From contig CAZWFN010000050.1 of NCBI GenBank assembly GCA_964633205.1, forward strand, positions 1 to 38,008: DNA of 38,008 nt, given 5' to 3'. Source of the DNA: CAYVQE01 sp964633205. Lineage in GTDB: Bacteria; Myxococcota; B64-G9. Positions 24,995 to 32,654 of this stretch are shown one piece after another. The position numbers and the translations under genes were made by a program. Every line of letters starts with the position of its first letter. The stretch's first letter is position 1. The notes beneath the pieces are model-generated. The model was not told where the DNA came from. It saw nothing but the letters and a program-made list of their open reading frames with translations, and did no database searches.

Positions 24995-27487
24995 ATGCTC
25001 GCTTCTTCTCGTCGACTCAGGACGCGTCTATGGCTGGGTGGCGCGGTATTGCTGTTCGGCCTGGCCTGCGGCGAGTCGAGCTGCGACTGCGTGGCCCCGC
25101 TGCAGGGCCCGGTGGCCGAGGACGCCAAGCTCTACGACGCGGTGCAGGCCCGGCTGACCCCGGCCGCCTTCGACTTCGTCGAGGACAACCTGACCGACAT
25201 CATCGAGACCTTCCTCGATGAGGGGCTGAACTTCGAGGTGCCCTACGTCGACGCCACCCAGGAGTTCGACGCTGGACTGTTCACCATCACCATCGTGATG
25301 GACATCTGCGAGACCCCGTGCCCGCTGGCGGCCGAGATCGTCTCGGCTTCCATNNNNNNNNNNAACCTGACCGACATCATCGAGACCTTCCTCGAAGGTG
25401 GATTGACCTTTGATGTGCCCCGCGTCGACGAAGAATTCTGCGCCCCGCCCTTTGACTGGCCATGTCTCAACTTCCGGATATGCGAAAACACTTGCCAGTT
25501 GACCGCCGATATCGTCGAGGCCGGCACATCGAGGGTTGCTCCTGACATTCTTGCACTCGACGCTCTCGTCAATCTCGATGGGACGATCACGCTTCGCGGA
25601 AGCATGGATTGCGACATACCGATCCATGTACAAAACAAGCCGGTTCATGCCGACGTGCGTTTCATCATCGACGGCCGCGACCACCTGCTGACCTTCAATG
25701 TAGAAGGCGTCGATCTCAGCCTGAGCAATGATGACTATACGCTCGATTGCGACTGGTGGATCGACTGGCTGATGGAATTGCTCAAGGGCACCATAACCAA
25801 CCTGATCAATGACCAGATCGGCTCTCAGCTAGACTCGGCTCTCGGCGATGCGATGGCCGAGTTCACCTGCTTGCCGTGCGACTTCTACAGCGGCGGCTGT
25901 CCGGCGGGCTCGGACTGCAACGGCGATGGTTTTTGCGAGCGCGACGGCCAGTGCCTGGTCAGCCCGTTGGGCGTGGTCGGCCGGCTGGATCTGGGCGAGC
26001 TGCTGGCCGACGTGTCGCCCGGGCTGGCGGCCGAGCTGGACCTGTTCGTGGCCGCCGGGCAGTGGGAGTCGGCCGCGGTCGATCCGCTGGTGCTGGGCGA
26101 TGGGTTGGAGGCGCGGCTGATCGGCGGCGCCGGCGCCGAGCGTCACAGCTGCGTGCCGCAGCCGGATCCGGCCGAGGTGCCCTCCAACGCACCGCCGCCG
26201 CGGCTGCCCTTCAGCGACGTGGTGCCGGGCACCGCCGACGGTTACATGACCGGCATCGGCGTCTCCGACGCCTTCCTCGACTGGTTCATGTACAAGGCCT
26301 TTTTGAGCGGGCTGCTGTGTCTGACCATCGACACCGCCACCACCGACGGCATGCTGTCGTCCGGCACGCTGGCGGCGCTGCTGGGCTCGCTCAACCGGCT
26401 GACCGGCGGCCGCAACACCCCGGTGCGCTTGCAGCTGGTGCCCGGCGGCGTGCCCCAGGCCGAGATCGGCGCCGGCACCTTCACCACCGACGCCGACGGC
26501 AACCGCGTCATGGACGAACCGCTGCTGCACCTGCTGCTGCCCCGGGTGGGGCTCGACTTCTACGTCCTGATCGACGAACGCTGGGTGCGGGTGGTCACCC
26601 TGACCCAGGACATCCGGCTGATGCTGGGCCTCGACTTCACCCCGGACAACACCGTGGTGCCGCTGTTCGACGAAGACAGCATCGAGATCGAAAACGTGCA
26701 GGCGACCAACTACGAGCTGCTGGCCGAGGACCCGGCCGCGCTCGAGGGGCTCATCCCCACCCTGGTCGGCATGGCCCTGCCCATGCTGACCGACTCGCTG
26801 GCGCCGATCGAGATCCCGCCCATCGAGGGCTTCGCCCTCGAGGTGACCGCGGTGCAGGGCGACCTGCCGCGGCCCAACAGCGACTTCTTCGAGTACATGG
26901 GCATCTACGCCAACCTGCGGCTGGCGGCCGCCCCGCTGCCGCCGCCGCGCCACACCCGGGCCGAGCTGCTGGCCGTGCGCACGCCGGTGCGCAGCCTGAT
27001 GTCGCTGTGGGCCCCGGGCGGCGCCCAGTACCCCGAGGTCGAGGCGCGGGTCGCCACCGCCAGCGGCGCGCCGGCCGAGTACTCCTGGAGCCTGGACGGC
27101 GGTCCCTGGAGCGTCTACCAGACCGGCCCGCAGCTGATCGTCCACGATCCCAGGCTGGCCCTGACCGGCGAACACGAGCTGGCGGTACGCGCCCGCACCC
27201 CGGGCGACTACCTGACCCTGGATCCCGACCCGGCGCGCATCCGCTTCACCATCGCGCCGGAGGAAGACGGCGTGCGCTACGTGCCGCCGCCGGGGCCGGC
27301 CGCCCGCGCCCGGCTGGCCGAGTTGGGCCTGGCGCCGCAAACGCAGCCGCTGCAATCCGGCGCCGAGGCCACCGCCGAAGCCGAAAACCCGGCCCGGGTC
27401 GGCTGCGCCAGCGCCCCGGCCGGCGCGGCGTCGCCCCTCTGGCTGCTGCTGGGCCTGTTCTGGGCGCTGCATCGCCGGCGCCGCTAG
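24995..27487 (+). CDS. Secreted TULIP/BPI-like protein with MYXO-CTERM-like tail, interrupted by a scaffold gap
   Basis: An ~830-codon reading frame that passes through 10 Ns. The N-terminus has a lipobox (LLFGLACGES, Cys about 25) and a Cys cluster. Two regions look like halves of a BPI/TULIP lipid-binding fold. The first (about 45-290) contains VQARLTPAAFDFVEDNLTDI and closes with FIIDGRDHLLTFNVEGVDLS. The second (about 310-640) has VGLDFYVLIDERWVRVVTLT and closes with PPIEGFALEVTAVQGD. Between them is a Cys-rich EGF-like knot (CPAGSDCNGDGFCERDGQCL). Residues ~670-770 look like a fibronectin-like module. The end (GCASAPAGAASPLWLLLG then RRRR) matches MYXO-CTERM sorting tails. ATG 24995 has GGGAGG upstream. 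The frame is kept across the Ns only by the arbitrary gap size, so the protein around residue 120 is unreliable and may be a chimera. The fold call is by pattern only. Confidence 0.65.
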   Translation: MLASSRRLRTRLWLGGAVLLFGLACGESSCDCVAPLQGPVAEDAKLYDAVQARLTPAAFDFVEDNLTDIIETFLDEGLNFEVPYVDATQEFDAGLFTITIVMDICETPCPLAAEIVSASXXXXNLTDIIETFLEGGLTFDVPRVDEEFCAPPFDWPCLNFRICENTCQLTADIVEAGTSRVAPDILALDALVNLDGTITLRGSMDCDIPIHVQNKPVHADVRFIIDGRDHLLTFNVEGVDLSLSNDDYTLDCDWWIDWLMELLKGTITNLINDQIGSQLDSALGDAMAEFTCLPCDFYSGGCPAGSDCNGDGFCERDGQCLVSPLGVVGRLDLGELLADVSPGLAAELDLFVAAGQWESAAVDPLVLGDGLEARLIGGAGAERHSCVPQPDPAEVPSNAPPPRLPFSDVVPGTADGYMTGIGVSDAFLDWFMYKAFLSGLLCLTIDTATTDGMLSSGTLAALLGSLNRLTGGRNTPVRLQLVPGGVPQAEIGAGTFTTDADGNRVMDEPLLHLLLPRVGLDFYVLIDERWVRVVTLTQDIRLMLGLDFTPDNTVVPLFDEDSIEIENVQATNYELLAEDPAALEGLIPTLVGMALPMLTDSLAPIEIPPIEGFALEVTAVQGDLPRPNSDFFEYMGIYANLRLAAAPLPPPRHTRAELLAVRTPVRSLMSLWAPGGAQYPEVEARVATASGAPAEYSWSLDGGPWSVYQTGPQLIVHDPRLALTGEHELAVRARTPGDYLTLDPDPARIRFTIAPEEDGVRYVPPPGPAARARLAELGLAPQTQPLQSGAEATAEAENPARVGCASAPAGAASPLWLLLGLFWALHRRRR
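25187..25395 (+). repeat. Exact 32-nt direct repeat flanking the assembly gap
   Basis: The 32 bases at 25187-25218 recur exactly at 25364-25395, the first bases after the Ns. Both encode NLTDIIETFLE/D, and the following ~50 residues are similar at protein level (CETPCPLAAEIV versus CENTCQLTADIV) but diverged in DNA. This is either a true tandem domain duplication or a paralogue mis-joined at a repeat. Confidence 0.85.
25354..25363. other. Assembly gap (10 N)
   Basis: Ten undetermined bases join two contigs inside the TULIP-like gene. The true distance is unknown. The sequence from here to about 25860 is visibly less GC-rich, with codons such as ATA, TTC/TTT and CAT that are rare on both sides. 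Confidence 0.98.
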
Positions 27488-27496
27488 ACCGAAGTT

Positions 27497-27518
27497 CCCC
27501 CGCCCGAAGGGCCGGGGG
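27497..27518. terminator. Strong GC hairpin between convergent units
   Basis: CCCCCGCCC (27497-27505) pairs with GGG-CCGGGGG (27509-27518) with one bulged base. On the minus strand the loop is a stable C(UUCG)G tetraloop. It lies 9 nt after the TULIP-like gene stop and ~50 nt after the end of the riboflavin operon. No T-tract follows on either strand (A-rich sequence follows on plus). Confidence 0.5.
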
Positions 27519-27568
27519 ATAATAAAATCAGACAGATAGTGCTGGGAGATGCTGGATGGGACTCCGGA

Positions 27569-28123
27569 CTAATCGAAGGTGATCGCCAGGGCTTGGTGGC
27601 GGTGCTGCTGCTGTTTGAGGGCCTCGAGGCAATCGTCATCGGGGCACAGCAGGGTCAGCTGGGCCCCTTCGGCGGCCTTGCGCGCCACCTCGATGGCGAT
27701 GGCCACGGCGCGCTCGGCGTCCAGCACCCCGCAGCCGGGCGGCTCGAGCGCCAGCCGCTCGAAACGCGCCTTCTTGGCCACCACCAGCATGCGGCGCACG
27801 GCCTTGCGCACCGCGGGCTCCTCCAACTCGTCCCGCGGACCCAACCCGATCAGCAGGACGCGCGGGGGGCCCAGGCGGCGGTTGGTGTCGCTGAGCAGGG
27901 TCTCGCCCGGTCGGCCGCTGAAACGCTCGGCCAGCAGGCTGGCCGACAAGCGCCCGTTCAGTCGCCAATCGCAGTAGCCGGCCGCCCCGCGCAGGGGCCG
28001 CTCGTCGCTGGCCACCCCGGCGATCAGGACGTCGGCCGTGAGCCGGTCCAGCGTCTCCAGCCCGGCCCGCAGCACCCGCATCACCCGGCGCCGGCCGGAG
28101 GACTTGCCAGCCGCCGCGCTCAA
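27569..28123 (-). CDS. Stand-alone leucyl aminopeptidase N-terminal (M17_N) domain protein
   Basis: A 184-residue protein resembling only the N-terminal macro-like domain of M17 leucyl aminopeptidase. It reads VLRAGLETLDRLTADVLIAG, then RPLRGAAGYCDWRLNGRLS, then RVLLIGLGPRDELEEPAVRK and the later helix AVAIAIEVARKAAEG. These match the M17_N order (strand, P-L-x-G-x-A-G-x-x-D-W-R-x-x-G, strand with GLG). The metal-binding catalytic domain is absent and the gene ends normally with a stop. The start is TTG 28123, overlapping the nusB stop by 4 nt (TTGA), with AGGAGG 4 nt upstream; the next candidate, ATG 28081, has no ribosome site. Last gene of the long operon. The role may be nucleotide or ligand binding, as in macro domains (inference). 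Confidence 0.75.
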   Translation of the reverse strand: MSAAAGKSSGRRRVMRVLRAGLETLDRLTADVLIAGVASDERPLRGAAGYCDWRLNGRLSASLLAERFSGRPGETLLSDTNRRLGPPRVLLIGLGPRDELEEPAVRKAVRRMLVVAKKARFERLALEPPGCGVLDAERAVAIAIEVARKAAEGAQLTLLCPDDDCLEALKQQQHRHQALAITFD

Positions 28124-28524
28124 TCGACCTCCTCGGCCAGCTTGTCCAGGATACCGTTGATGAAGGCCCAGCTGTCCTCGGCCCCGTAGCGCTTGGCGAT
28201 CTCGATGGCCTCGTTCATGGTCACCCGCTTGGGCACCTCGGGCACGTGGAACAGCTCGAAGGCGGCCATGCGCAGGATGTTGCGGTCGACGCAAGCCATG
28301 CGGCTGATCTTCCAGTGGGTCGAGACCGCCTGGATGGCGGTGTCGAGCGCGTCGACCTCGGCCACCGTACCGCGCACCAGGCGGTCGGCGAAATCGCGCC
28401 CTTCGCCGGGCTGCTCGTAGAGATCCCAGTGCAGCGCGATCGCTTCATCGGCGGAATGACGGCCCAGCTCACGCGCATACAGCATGCGCAGGGCGTTCTC
28501 CCTGGCTCGACGGCGGACTCCCAT
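28120..28524 (-). CDS. nusB: Transcription antitermination factor NusB
   Basis: This 134-residue all-helical protein binds boxA RNA with NusE (S10) and promotes antitermination of rRNA operons. The family pattern is clear: RRRARENALRMLYARELGR at the N-terminus, HWKISRMACVDRNILRMAAF in the middle (the usual D-R-x-I-L-R-x-A-x-x-E-L), then RVTMNEAIEIAKRYGAEDSW and FINGILDKLAEEV at the end. Length is typical. ATG 28524 is preceded directly by GTG at 28527, either of which could be used. It follows ribH after 9 nt, the common bacterial ribH-nusB order, and overlaps the M17_N gene. Confidence 0.97.
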   Translation of the reverse strand: MGVRRRARENALRMLYARELGRHSADEAIALHWDLYEQPGEGRDFADRLVRGTVAEVDALDTAIQAVSTHWKISRMACVDRNILRMAAFELFHVPEVPKRVTMNEAIEIAKRYGAEDSWAFINGILDKLAEEVD

Positions 28525-28533
28525 CACAGCCCG

Positions 28534-29016
28534 TCAGCGCGGCTTGTCGCCAGGGAGCTGGCGGTAGAGATCGGCCATTTCCAACGCGCTCAGCGCGGCC
28601 TCGAAGCCCTTGTTGCCCATCTTGGACCCGCCGCGCTCGATGGCTTGCTCCAGGTTGTCGGCGGTGATGACGCCCATGCCGACCGGCACCGGGTGCTCCA
28701 TGGTCACCGCCGCCACCCCCTTGAACACCTCGGCCGCGATCAGGTCGAAGTGAGCGGTGCCGCCGCGGATCAGCGTGCCCAGGCAGACCAGCGCGTCGTG
28801 GCCGCCGGCGGCGGCCAGCCGGCCGATGACCGCCGGCAGCTCGTAGGCGCCGGGCACGCGCACCACCTCGATGTCCTGGTCCTCGGCGCCGTTGCGCACC
28901 AGGGCATCCAGCGCGCCTTCCAGCAGGCGTTCGGAGATGAAGCTGTTGAAGCGGCTGACCACCACCGCCACCTTCAAGCCTTTGGCGTTGTAGCTGCCCT
29001 CGCGGATCTTCGGCAT
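28534..29016 (-). CDS. ribH: 6,7-dimethyl-8-ribityllumazine synthase (RibH)
   Basis: This 160-residue enzyme condenses 5-amino-6-ribitylamino-uracil with 3,4-dihydroxy-2-butanone 4-phosphate to form lumazine, the penultimate riboflavin step, in large cytoplasmic oligomers. Motifs: VAVVVSRFNSFISERLLEGA, VVRVPGAYELPAVIGRLA, LVCLGTLIRGGTAHFDLIAAEV with the catalytic-region His, MEHPVPVGMGVITADNLEQA and GSKMGNKGFEAALSALEMA. Slight departures from the usual text (GTLIRGGTAH where V-I-R-G-E/D-T is common; ERGGSK for ERAG-K) are conservative. ATG 29016 has GAGGAGA upstream. Between ribBA (34 nt) and nusB (9 nt). Confidence 0.96.
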   Translation of the reverse strand: MPKIREGSYNAKGLKVAVVVSRFNSFISERLLEGALDALVRNGAEDQDIEVVRVPGAYELPAVIGRLAAAGGHDALVCLGTLIRGGTAHFDLIAAEVFKGVAAVTMEHPVPVGMGVITADNLEQAIERGGSKMGNKGFEAALSALEMADLYRQLPGDKPR

Positions 29017-29050
29017 CACCGGTTCTCCTCGTCTGGCGCGCTTGGCGCCC

Positions 29051-30310
29051 TCACTTGCCTTTGCGCCCGGCCGCATCCACCTGGTGCAGCACGTGGCCCA
29101 TCTTGGCCTGCTTGCAGCGCAGGTACTCCAGGTTGGTATCGCAGGGCGGTATCTCGATCGGAACCCGCTCGACCACCTGCAGCCCGTAGCCCTCGAGCCC
29201 GATGATCTTCTTCGGATTGTTGGTCATCAGCCGCATCTTGCCGACGCCCAGATCGCGCAGGATCTGGGCCCCGATGCCGTAGTCGCGCAGGTCCGACTTG
29301 AAGCCGAGCTTCTGGTTGGCCTCGACCGTGTCGAGACCCTCGTCCTGCAGGCAGTAGGCCTTGAGCTTGTTGACCAGCCCGATGCCCCGGCCCTCCTGGC
29401 GCAGATAGAGCACCACGCCGCGGCCGGCCTCGTCGACCATGCGCAGCGCCCCGGCCAGCTGGCTGCCGCAGTCGCAGCGCAACGAGCCGAACACGTCGCC
29501 GGTCAGACACTCCGAGTGCACCCGCACCAGCACCGGCGCTTCCGGTTCGATCTCGCCCTTGACCAAGGCCACGTGGGTGAAGTCGTCGACGTCGTTCTCG
29601 TAGCCGATGGCCCGGAACGGTCCGCCGAATCGGGTCGGGATCTGGGCCTCGACCACCCGGCGCACCAGCGCCTCGCGGTGGATGCGGTATTCGATGATGT
29701 CGGCGATCGACAGGATCCGCAACCCATGGGTGCGGGCGAACACCTCGAGCTCCGGCATGCGGGCCATGGTGCCGTCGTCGTTCATGATCTCGCAGATCAC
29801 GCCGGTCGGCTTCAGCCCGGCCAGCCGGGCCAGATCGACCGAGCCCTCGGTCTGGCCGGTGCGCACCAGCACCCCGCCGTCGCGGGCGCGCAGCGGAAAC
29901 ACGTGGCCGGGCCGCACCAGATCCTCGGGCCGCGCATCGTCGGCCACCGCGGCCTGGACGGTGATCGCCCGGTCGTGGGCCGAGATGCCGGTGGTCACCC
30001 CGTTGCGCGCCTCGATGCTGACGGTGAAGGCGGTGCCGAAGGTGCACTCGTTGGCCCCCTCGTCGACCATCATCGGCAGCCGCAGCTGGCGGATCCGATC
30101 GCCCGTCAGGGTCAGGCAAATCAGCCCACGGCCGTACTTGGCCATGAAGTTGATCGCCTCGGGGGTGGCCTTTTCGGCCGCCATGCACAGGTCGCCCTCG
30201 TTCTCGCGGTCGGCATCGTCGACCAGGATCACCATGCCGCCGGCGCGGATGTCCGCCAACGCCTGCTCGACCCGGGCGATCGCCTTGCTCTTGTCTCCAT
30301 CGGTCATCAT
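29051..30310 (-). CDS. ribBA: Bifunctional 3,4-DHBP synthase / GTP cyclohydrolase II (RibBA)
   Basis: A 419-residue fusion that makes both precursors of riboflavin. Residues ~1-205 are 3,4-dihydroxy-2-butanone 4-phosphate synthase: VDDADRENEGDLCMAAE, TGISAHDRAITVQAA, GHVFPLRARDGGVLVRTGQT and the final EVFARTHGLRILSIADIIEY. Residues ~207-405 are GTP cyclohydrolase II: VRVHSECLTGDVFGSLRCDC with the three zinc Cys, LYLRQEGRGIGLVNKLKAY, DLRDYGIGAQILRDLGVGKM and RLMTNNPKKIIGLEGYGLQV. Both halves appear catalytically complete. Start at ATG 30310 or the adjacent ATG 30307, with GGGAGAG upstream. Follows ribE after 40 nt; no FMN riboswitch is seen upstream. Confidence 0.97.
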   Translation of the reverse strand: MMTDGDKSKAIARVEQALADIRAGGMVILVDDADRENEGDLCMAAEKATPEAINFMAKYGRGLICLTLTGDRIRQLRLPMMVDEGANECTFGTAFTVSIEARNGVTTGISAHDRAITVQAAVADDARPEDLVRPGHVFPLRARDGGVLVRTGQTEGSVDLARLAGLKPTGVICEIMNDDGTMARMPELEVFARTHGLRILSIADIIEYRIHREALVRRVVEAQIPTRFGGPFRAIGYENDVDDFTHVALVKGEIEPEAPVLVRVHSECLTGDVFGSLRCDCGSQLAGALRMVDEAGRGVVLYLRQEGRGIGLVNKLKAYCLQDEGLDTVEANQKLGFKSDLRDYGIGAQILRDLGVGKMRLMTNNPKKIIGLEGYGLQVVERVPIEIPPCDTNLEYLRCKQAKMGHVLHQVDAAGRKGK

Positions 30311-30350
30311 CGCTCTCCCAGCCAGAAGCTATCCCACGGCCCCTTCCGAT

Positions 30351-31028
30351 TCAAGAGCCCCCGCCGTCCGACCCGCCGCGGCCGCCGAAGCCGTGCTCGG
30401 CCAGAAAGGCCGCATCCACCCGGCTGCCGCCTTGCTCGGCCAGCCCGGTGGCGAAGTGGCGGACGTACTTGCCCAGAATGTCCCCCTCCAGGTTGAATCG
30501 ATCGCCGACGGCCCGCTCGCCCAGCCGGGTGCCGGCCAGGGTATGCGGCACCAGGCTGACCCGGAAGCGATCGGCTGCCGGCTGGTTGACGGTCAGGCTG
30601 ACGCCGTCGACGGCCACCGAGCCCTTGGGCACCAGGTAGGGCTGCACCGCCGCTGGTGCCCGCAGCACCAGATCCAGCCCCGCGCCGCGGGCCTGCCGTT
30701 CGACCAGCTCGCCGACCCCGTCGACGTGGCCGGTCACCAGGTGGCCGCCGAGCCGATCGCCGAACGCCAGCGCCCGCTCCAGGTGGACCCGGGCGCCGGG
30801 CTGCAGCCGGCCCAGGGTGGTGGCCGCCAGGGTCTCGTGGCCGACGTCGGCCTCGAACCAGCCGCGGTCCTTGCCGGTGACCGTCAGGCAGACGCCGTCG
30901 ACCGCGATCGAGTCGCCCGCCGCCACCCCGCTCAGATCCAGCCCGCAGCCCAGCTTCAGCCGCAGCCCGTCGGTCACGCGCCGCAACGCGATCAGCCGCC
31001 CGATGTCCTCGACGATTCCGGTGAACAC
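30351..31028 (-). CDS. ribE: Riboflavin synthase alpha subunit (RibE)
   Basis: This 225-residue enzyme dismutates two lumazines into riboflavin and a pyrimidine that is recycled. It has two tandem lumazine-binding barrels: MFTGIVEDIGRL, GDSIAVDGVCLTVTGKDRG and LGGHLVTGHVDGVGEL in the first, then LVPKGSVAVDGVSLTVNQ, FRVSLVPHTLAGTRLGE and FNLEGDILGKYVRH in the second. The start is GTG 31028, fixed by the invariant F-T-G-I-V-E N-terminus and a GGGAGGC site. A ~15-residue Gly/Ser-rich extension (GFGGRGGSDGGGS) follows the usual end. 13 nt after ribD. Confidence 0.96.
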   Translation of the reverse strand: MFTGIVEDIGRLIALRRVTDGLRLKLGCGLDLSGVAAGDSIAVDGVCLTVTGKDRGWFEADVGHETLAATTLGRLQPGARVHLERALAFGDRLGGHLVTGHVDGVGELVERQARGAGLDLVLRAPAAVQPYLVPKGSVAVDGVSLTVNQPAADRFRVSLVPHTLAGTRLGERAVGDRFNLEGDILGKYVRHFATGLAEQGGSRVDAAFLAEHGFGGRGGSDGGGS

Positions 31029-31041
31029 GGCTCGGCCTCCC

Positions 31042-32178
31042 TCAGCCCGCGGGCCACACCAGCCGGCCCGACAGCAAGCTGTCCGGCCCCGACCGGCGCC
31101 GGTGCTGCGCCTCCAGCCGCGGCGCCTCGGCCACCCGGCCCGGACCGGCCCAAAGCGCCAGCGGCGGCGCCTCGGCGCCCAGCAGCAGCGGCGCCTGGGC
31201 CAACTCCATCCGGTCGGCCAGGTGCTCGGCCAACAGGGCGCCGATGACGGTACCGCCGCCTTCGACCAGCACCCGCCAGCAGCCGCGCTGCAGCAGGTCG
31301 GCCAGCACCGGTACCAGCCGCAGCCGGCCCTGGCGCTGCGCCACCCGGACCACCTCGGCACCGGCGGCGCACAGCCGCCGGGCGCGCGCGGCCGGCGCCC
31401 GCCGGCCGCAGTAGACGATCACCGGGGCACCGCGCTCCAGGCCCAGCATGGCGGCCCGGGGTGACAGCGTCAGCCGGGTATCGAGCACCACCACCGCCGG
31501 ATTGCGGCCGCGAACGTGGCGCACATCCAGCGCCGGGTCGTCGGCGCGCGCGGTGCCGGCGCCGATCAACACCGCCTCGTGCCGGGCGCGCAGCCGGTGA
31601 GCGTGCAGCCGTGATTCCTCGGAGCTGATCCAGCGGGCGTCACCGGTGCGGGCCGCCAGCCGGCCGTCGAGGCTGACCGCCGCCTTGAGGGTGACCAGCG
31701 GCCGGCCGGCGGTGATCAGCACCTCGTAGACCTCGTTCAGCGCCCGGCACTCCGCCTCCAGGATCCCGGTGCAGACGGCCAGCCCGGCCCGGCGCAGCAC
31801 CGCGATGCCGGCGCCGCTCTCGCGCGGGTTGGGGTCGAGCGCACCGACGTACACCCGGCGCAAGCCGGCGGCCGCGATGGCGTCGGTGCAGGGCGGGGTG
31901 CGCCCGTGGTGGTGGCAGGGCTCCAGGGTGACGATCAGATCGGCGCCGCGGGCCCGCGGCCCGGCCTCGCGCAGGGCCTCGATCTCGGCGTGCGGCCGGC
32001 CCGCCCGGTGGTGGTAGCCGGCACCGATCACGCGGCCACCGCGGACCACCAGCGCTCCGACGCGCGGGTTGGGCCAGGTACGGTTGCCGGCCCGGCGGGC
32101 CAAACGGATGGCCCGGCGCATCCAGCCCTCGACCCGGGTCCGCTGCCGCGGCGACAAGCGGACATGGCAGCCGCTCAC
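31042..32178 (-). CDS. ribD: Bifunctional pyrimidine deaminase/reductase (RibD)
   Basis: A 378-residue enzyme for the second and third riboflavin steps. The N-terminal deaminase (about 15-150) has the zinc motif HAEIEALREAG with TLEPCHHHGRTPPCTDAI. The C-terminal NADPH reductase (about 160-375) has VTLKAAVSLDGRLAARTGDA, WISSEESRLHAHRLRARHEA, IGAGTARADDPALDVR and VLVEGGGTVIGALL. The start GTG 32178 overlaps the nrdR stop by 4 nt (GTGA); longer in-frame extensions upstream are Arg/Gly-rich and lie antiparallel to nrdR's codon pattern. This translational coupling to nrdR is typical of the nrdR-ribD pair in many bacteria. Confidence 0.96.
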   Translation of the reverse strand: MSGCHVRLSPRQRTRVEGWMRRAIRLARRAGNRTWPNPRVGALVVRGGRVIGAGYHHRAGRPHAEIEALREAGPRARGADLIVTLEPCHHHGRTPPCTDAIAAAGLRRVYVGALDPNPRESGAGIAVLRRAGLAVCTGILEAECRALNEVYEVLITAGRPLVTLKAAVSLDGRLAARTGDARWISSEESRLHAHRLRARHEAVLIGAGTARADDPALDVRHVRGRNPAVVVLDTRLTLSPRAAMLGLERGAPVIVYCGRRAPAARARRLCAAGAEVVRVAQRQGRLRLVPVLADLLQRGCWRVLVEGGGTVIGALLAEHLADRMELAQAPLLLGAEAPPLALWAGPGRVAEAPRLEAQHRRRSGPDSLLSGRLVWPAG

Positions 32179-32654
32179 TTGCCGCCTCCCTTGCGCCCGC
32201 GGCCGGCGCGGATCAGCTCCTGCACCTCGGCCATGAACTCCTTCAGATCCTTGAACGAGCGGTAGACGCTGGCGAAGCGCACGTAGGCCACGTCGTCGAC
32301 CCCGTGCAAGAACTCCATCACCTCCTCGCCCAGTTTTTGGCACGGGATCTCGCGTTCACCGGTCTCGAGGATCTTGCGCTCGAGCCCCTCGATGAAGCGA
32401 TCGATGTCGTTGACGCTGACCGGCCGTTTCTCACAAGCGCGCACCAGGCCGCGCTTGAGCTTGGCCCGGTCGAACTGCTCGCGGCGGCCGTCCTTCTTGA
32501 TCACCACCGGAATCGACGTCTCCACCCGCTCGTAGGTGGTGAAGCGCCGGCCGCAATCGTCGCACTCGCGCCGGCGGCGAATGGCGTGACCATCCTTGCT
32601 CAGCCGCGAGTCGATGACCCGGTTCTGCAGCTGGCTACAGAAGGGGCACTTCAC
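32175..32654 (-). CDS. nrdR: Transcriptional repressor NrdR
   Basis: This 159-residue repressor controls ribonucleotide reductase genes by binding NrdR boxes when loaded with dATP/ATP. The N-terminus is a zinc ribbon (MKCPFCSQLQ and CDDCGRRFTTYE) followed by the typical RRRREC segment. The ATP-cone domain spans about 47-138 (VVIKKDGRREQFDRAKLKRG, ACEKRP, EVMEFLHGVDDVAYVRFASV, YRSFKDLKEF). The start is GTG 32654, overlapping the dCMP deaminase stop (GTGA). I see no pair of NrdR boxes in front of this operon. Confidence 0.97.
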   Translation of the reverse strand: MKCPFCSQLQNRVIDSRLSKDGHAIRRRRECDDCGRRFTTYERVETSIPVVIKKDGRREQFDRAKLKRGLVRACEKRPVSVNDIDRFIEGLERKILETGEREIPCQKLGEEVMEFLHGVDDVAYVRFASVYRSFKDLKEFMAEVQELIRAGRGRKGGGK

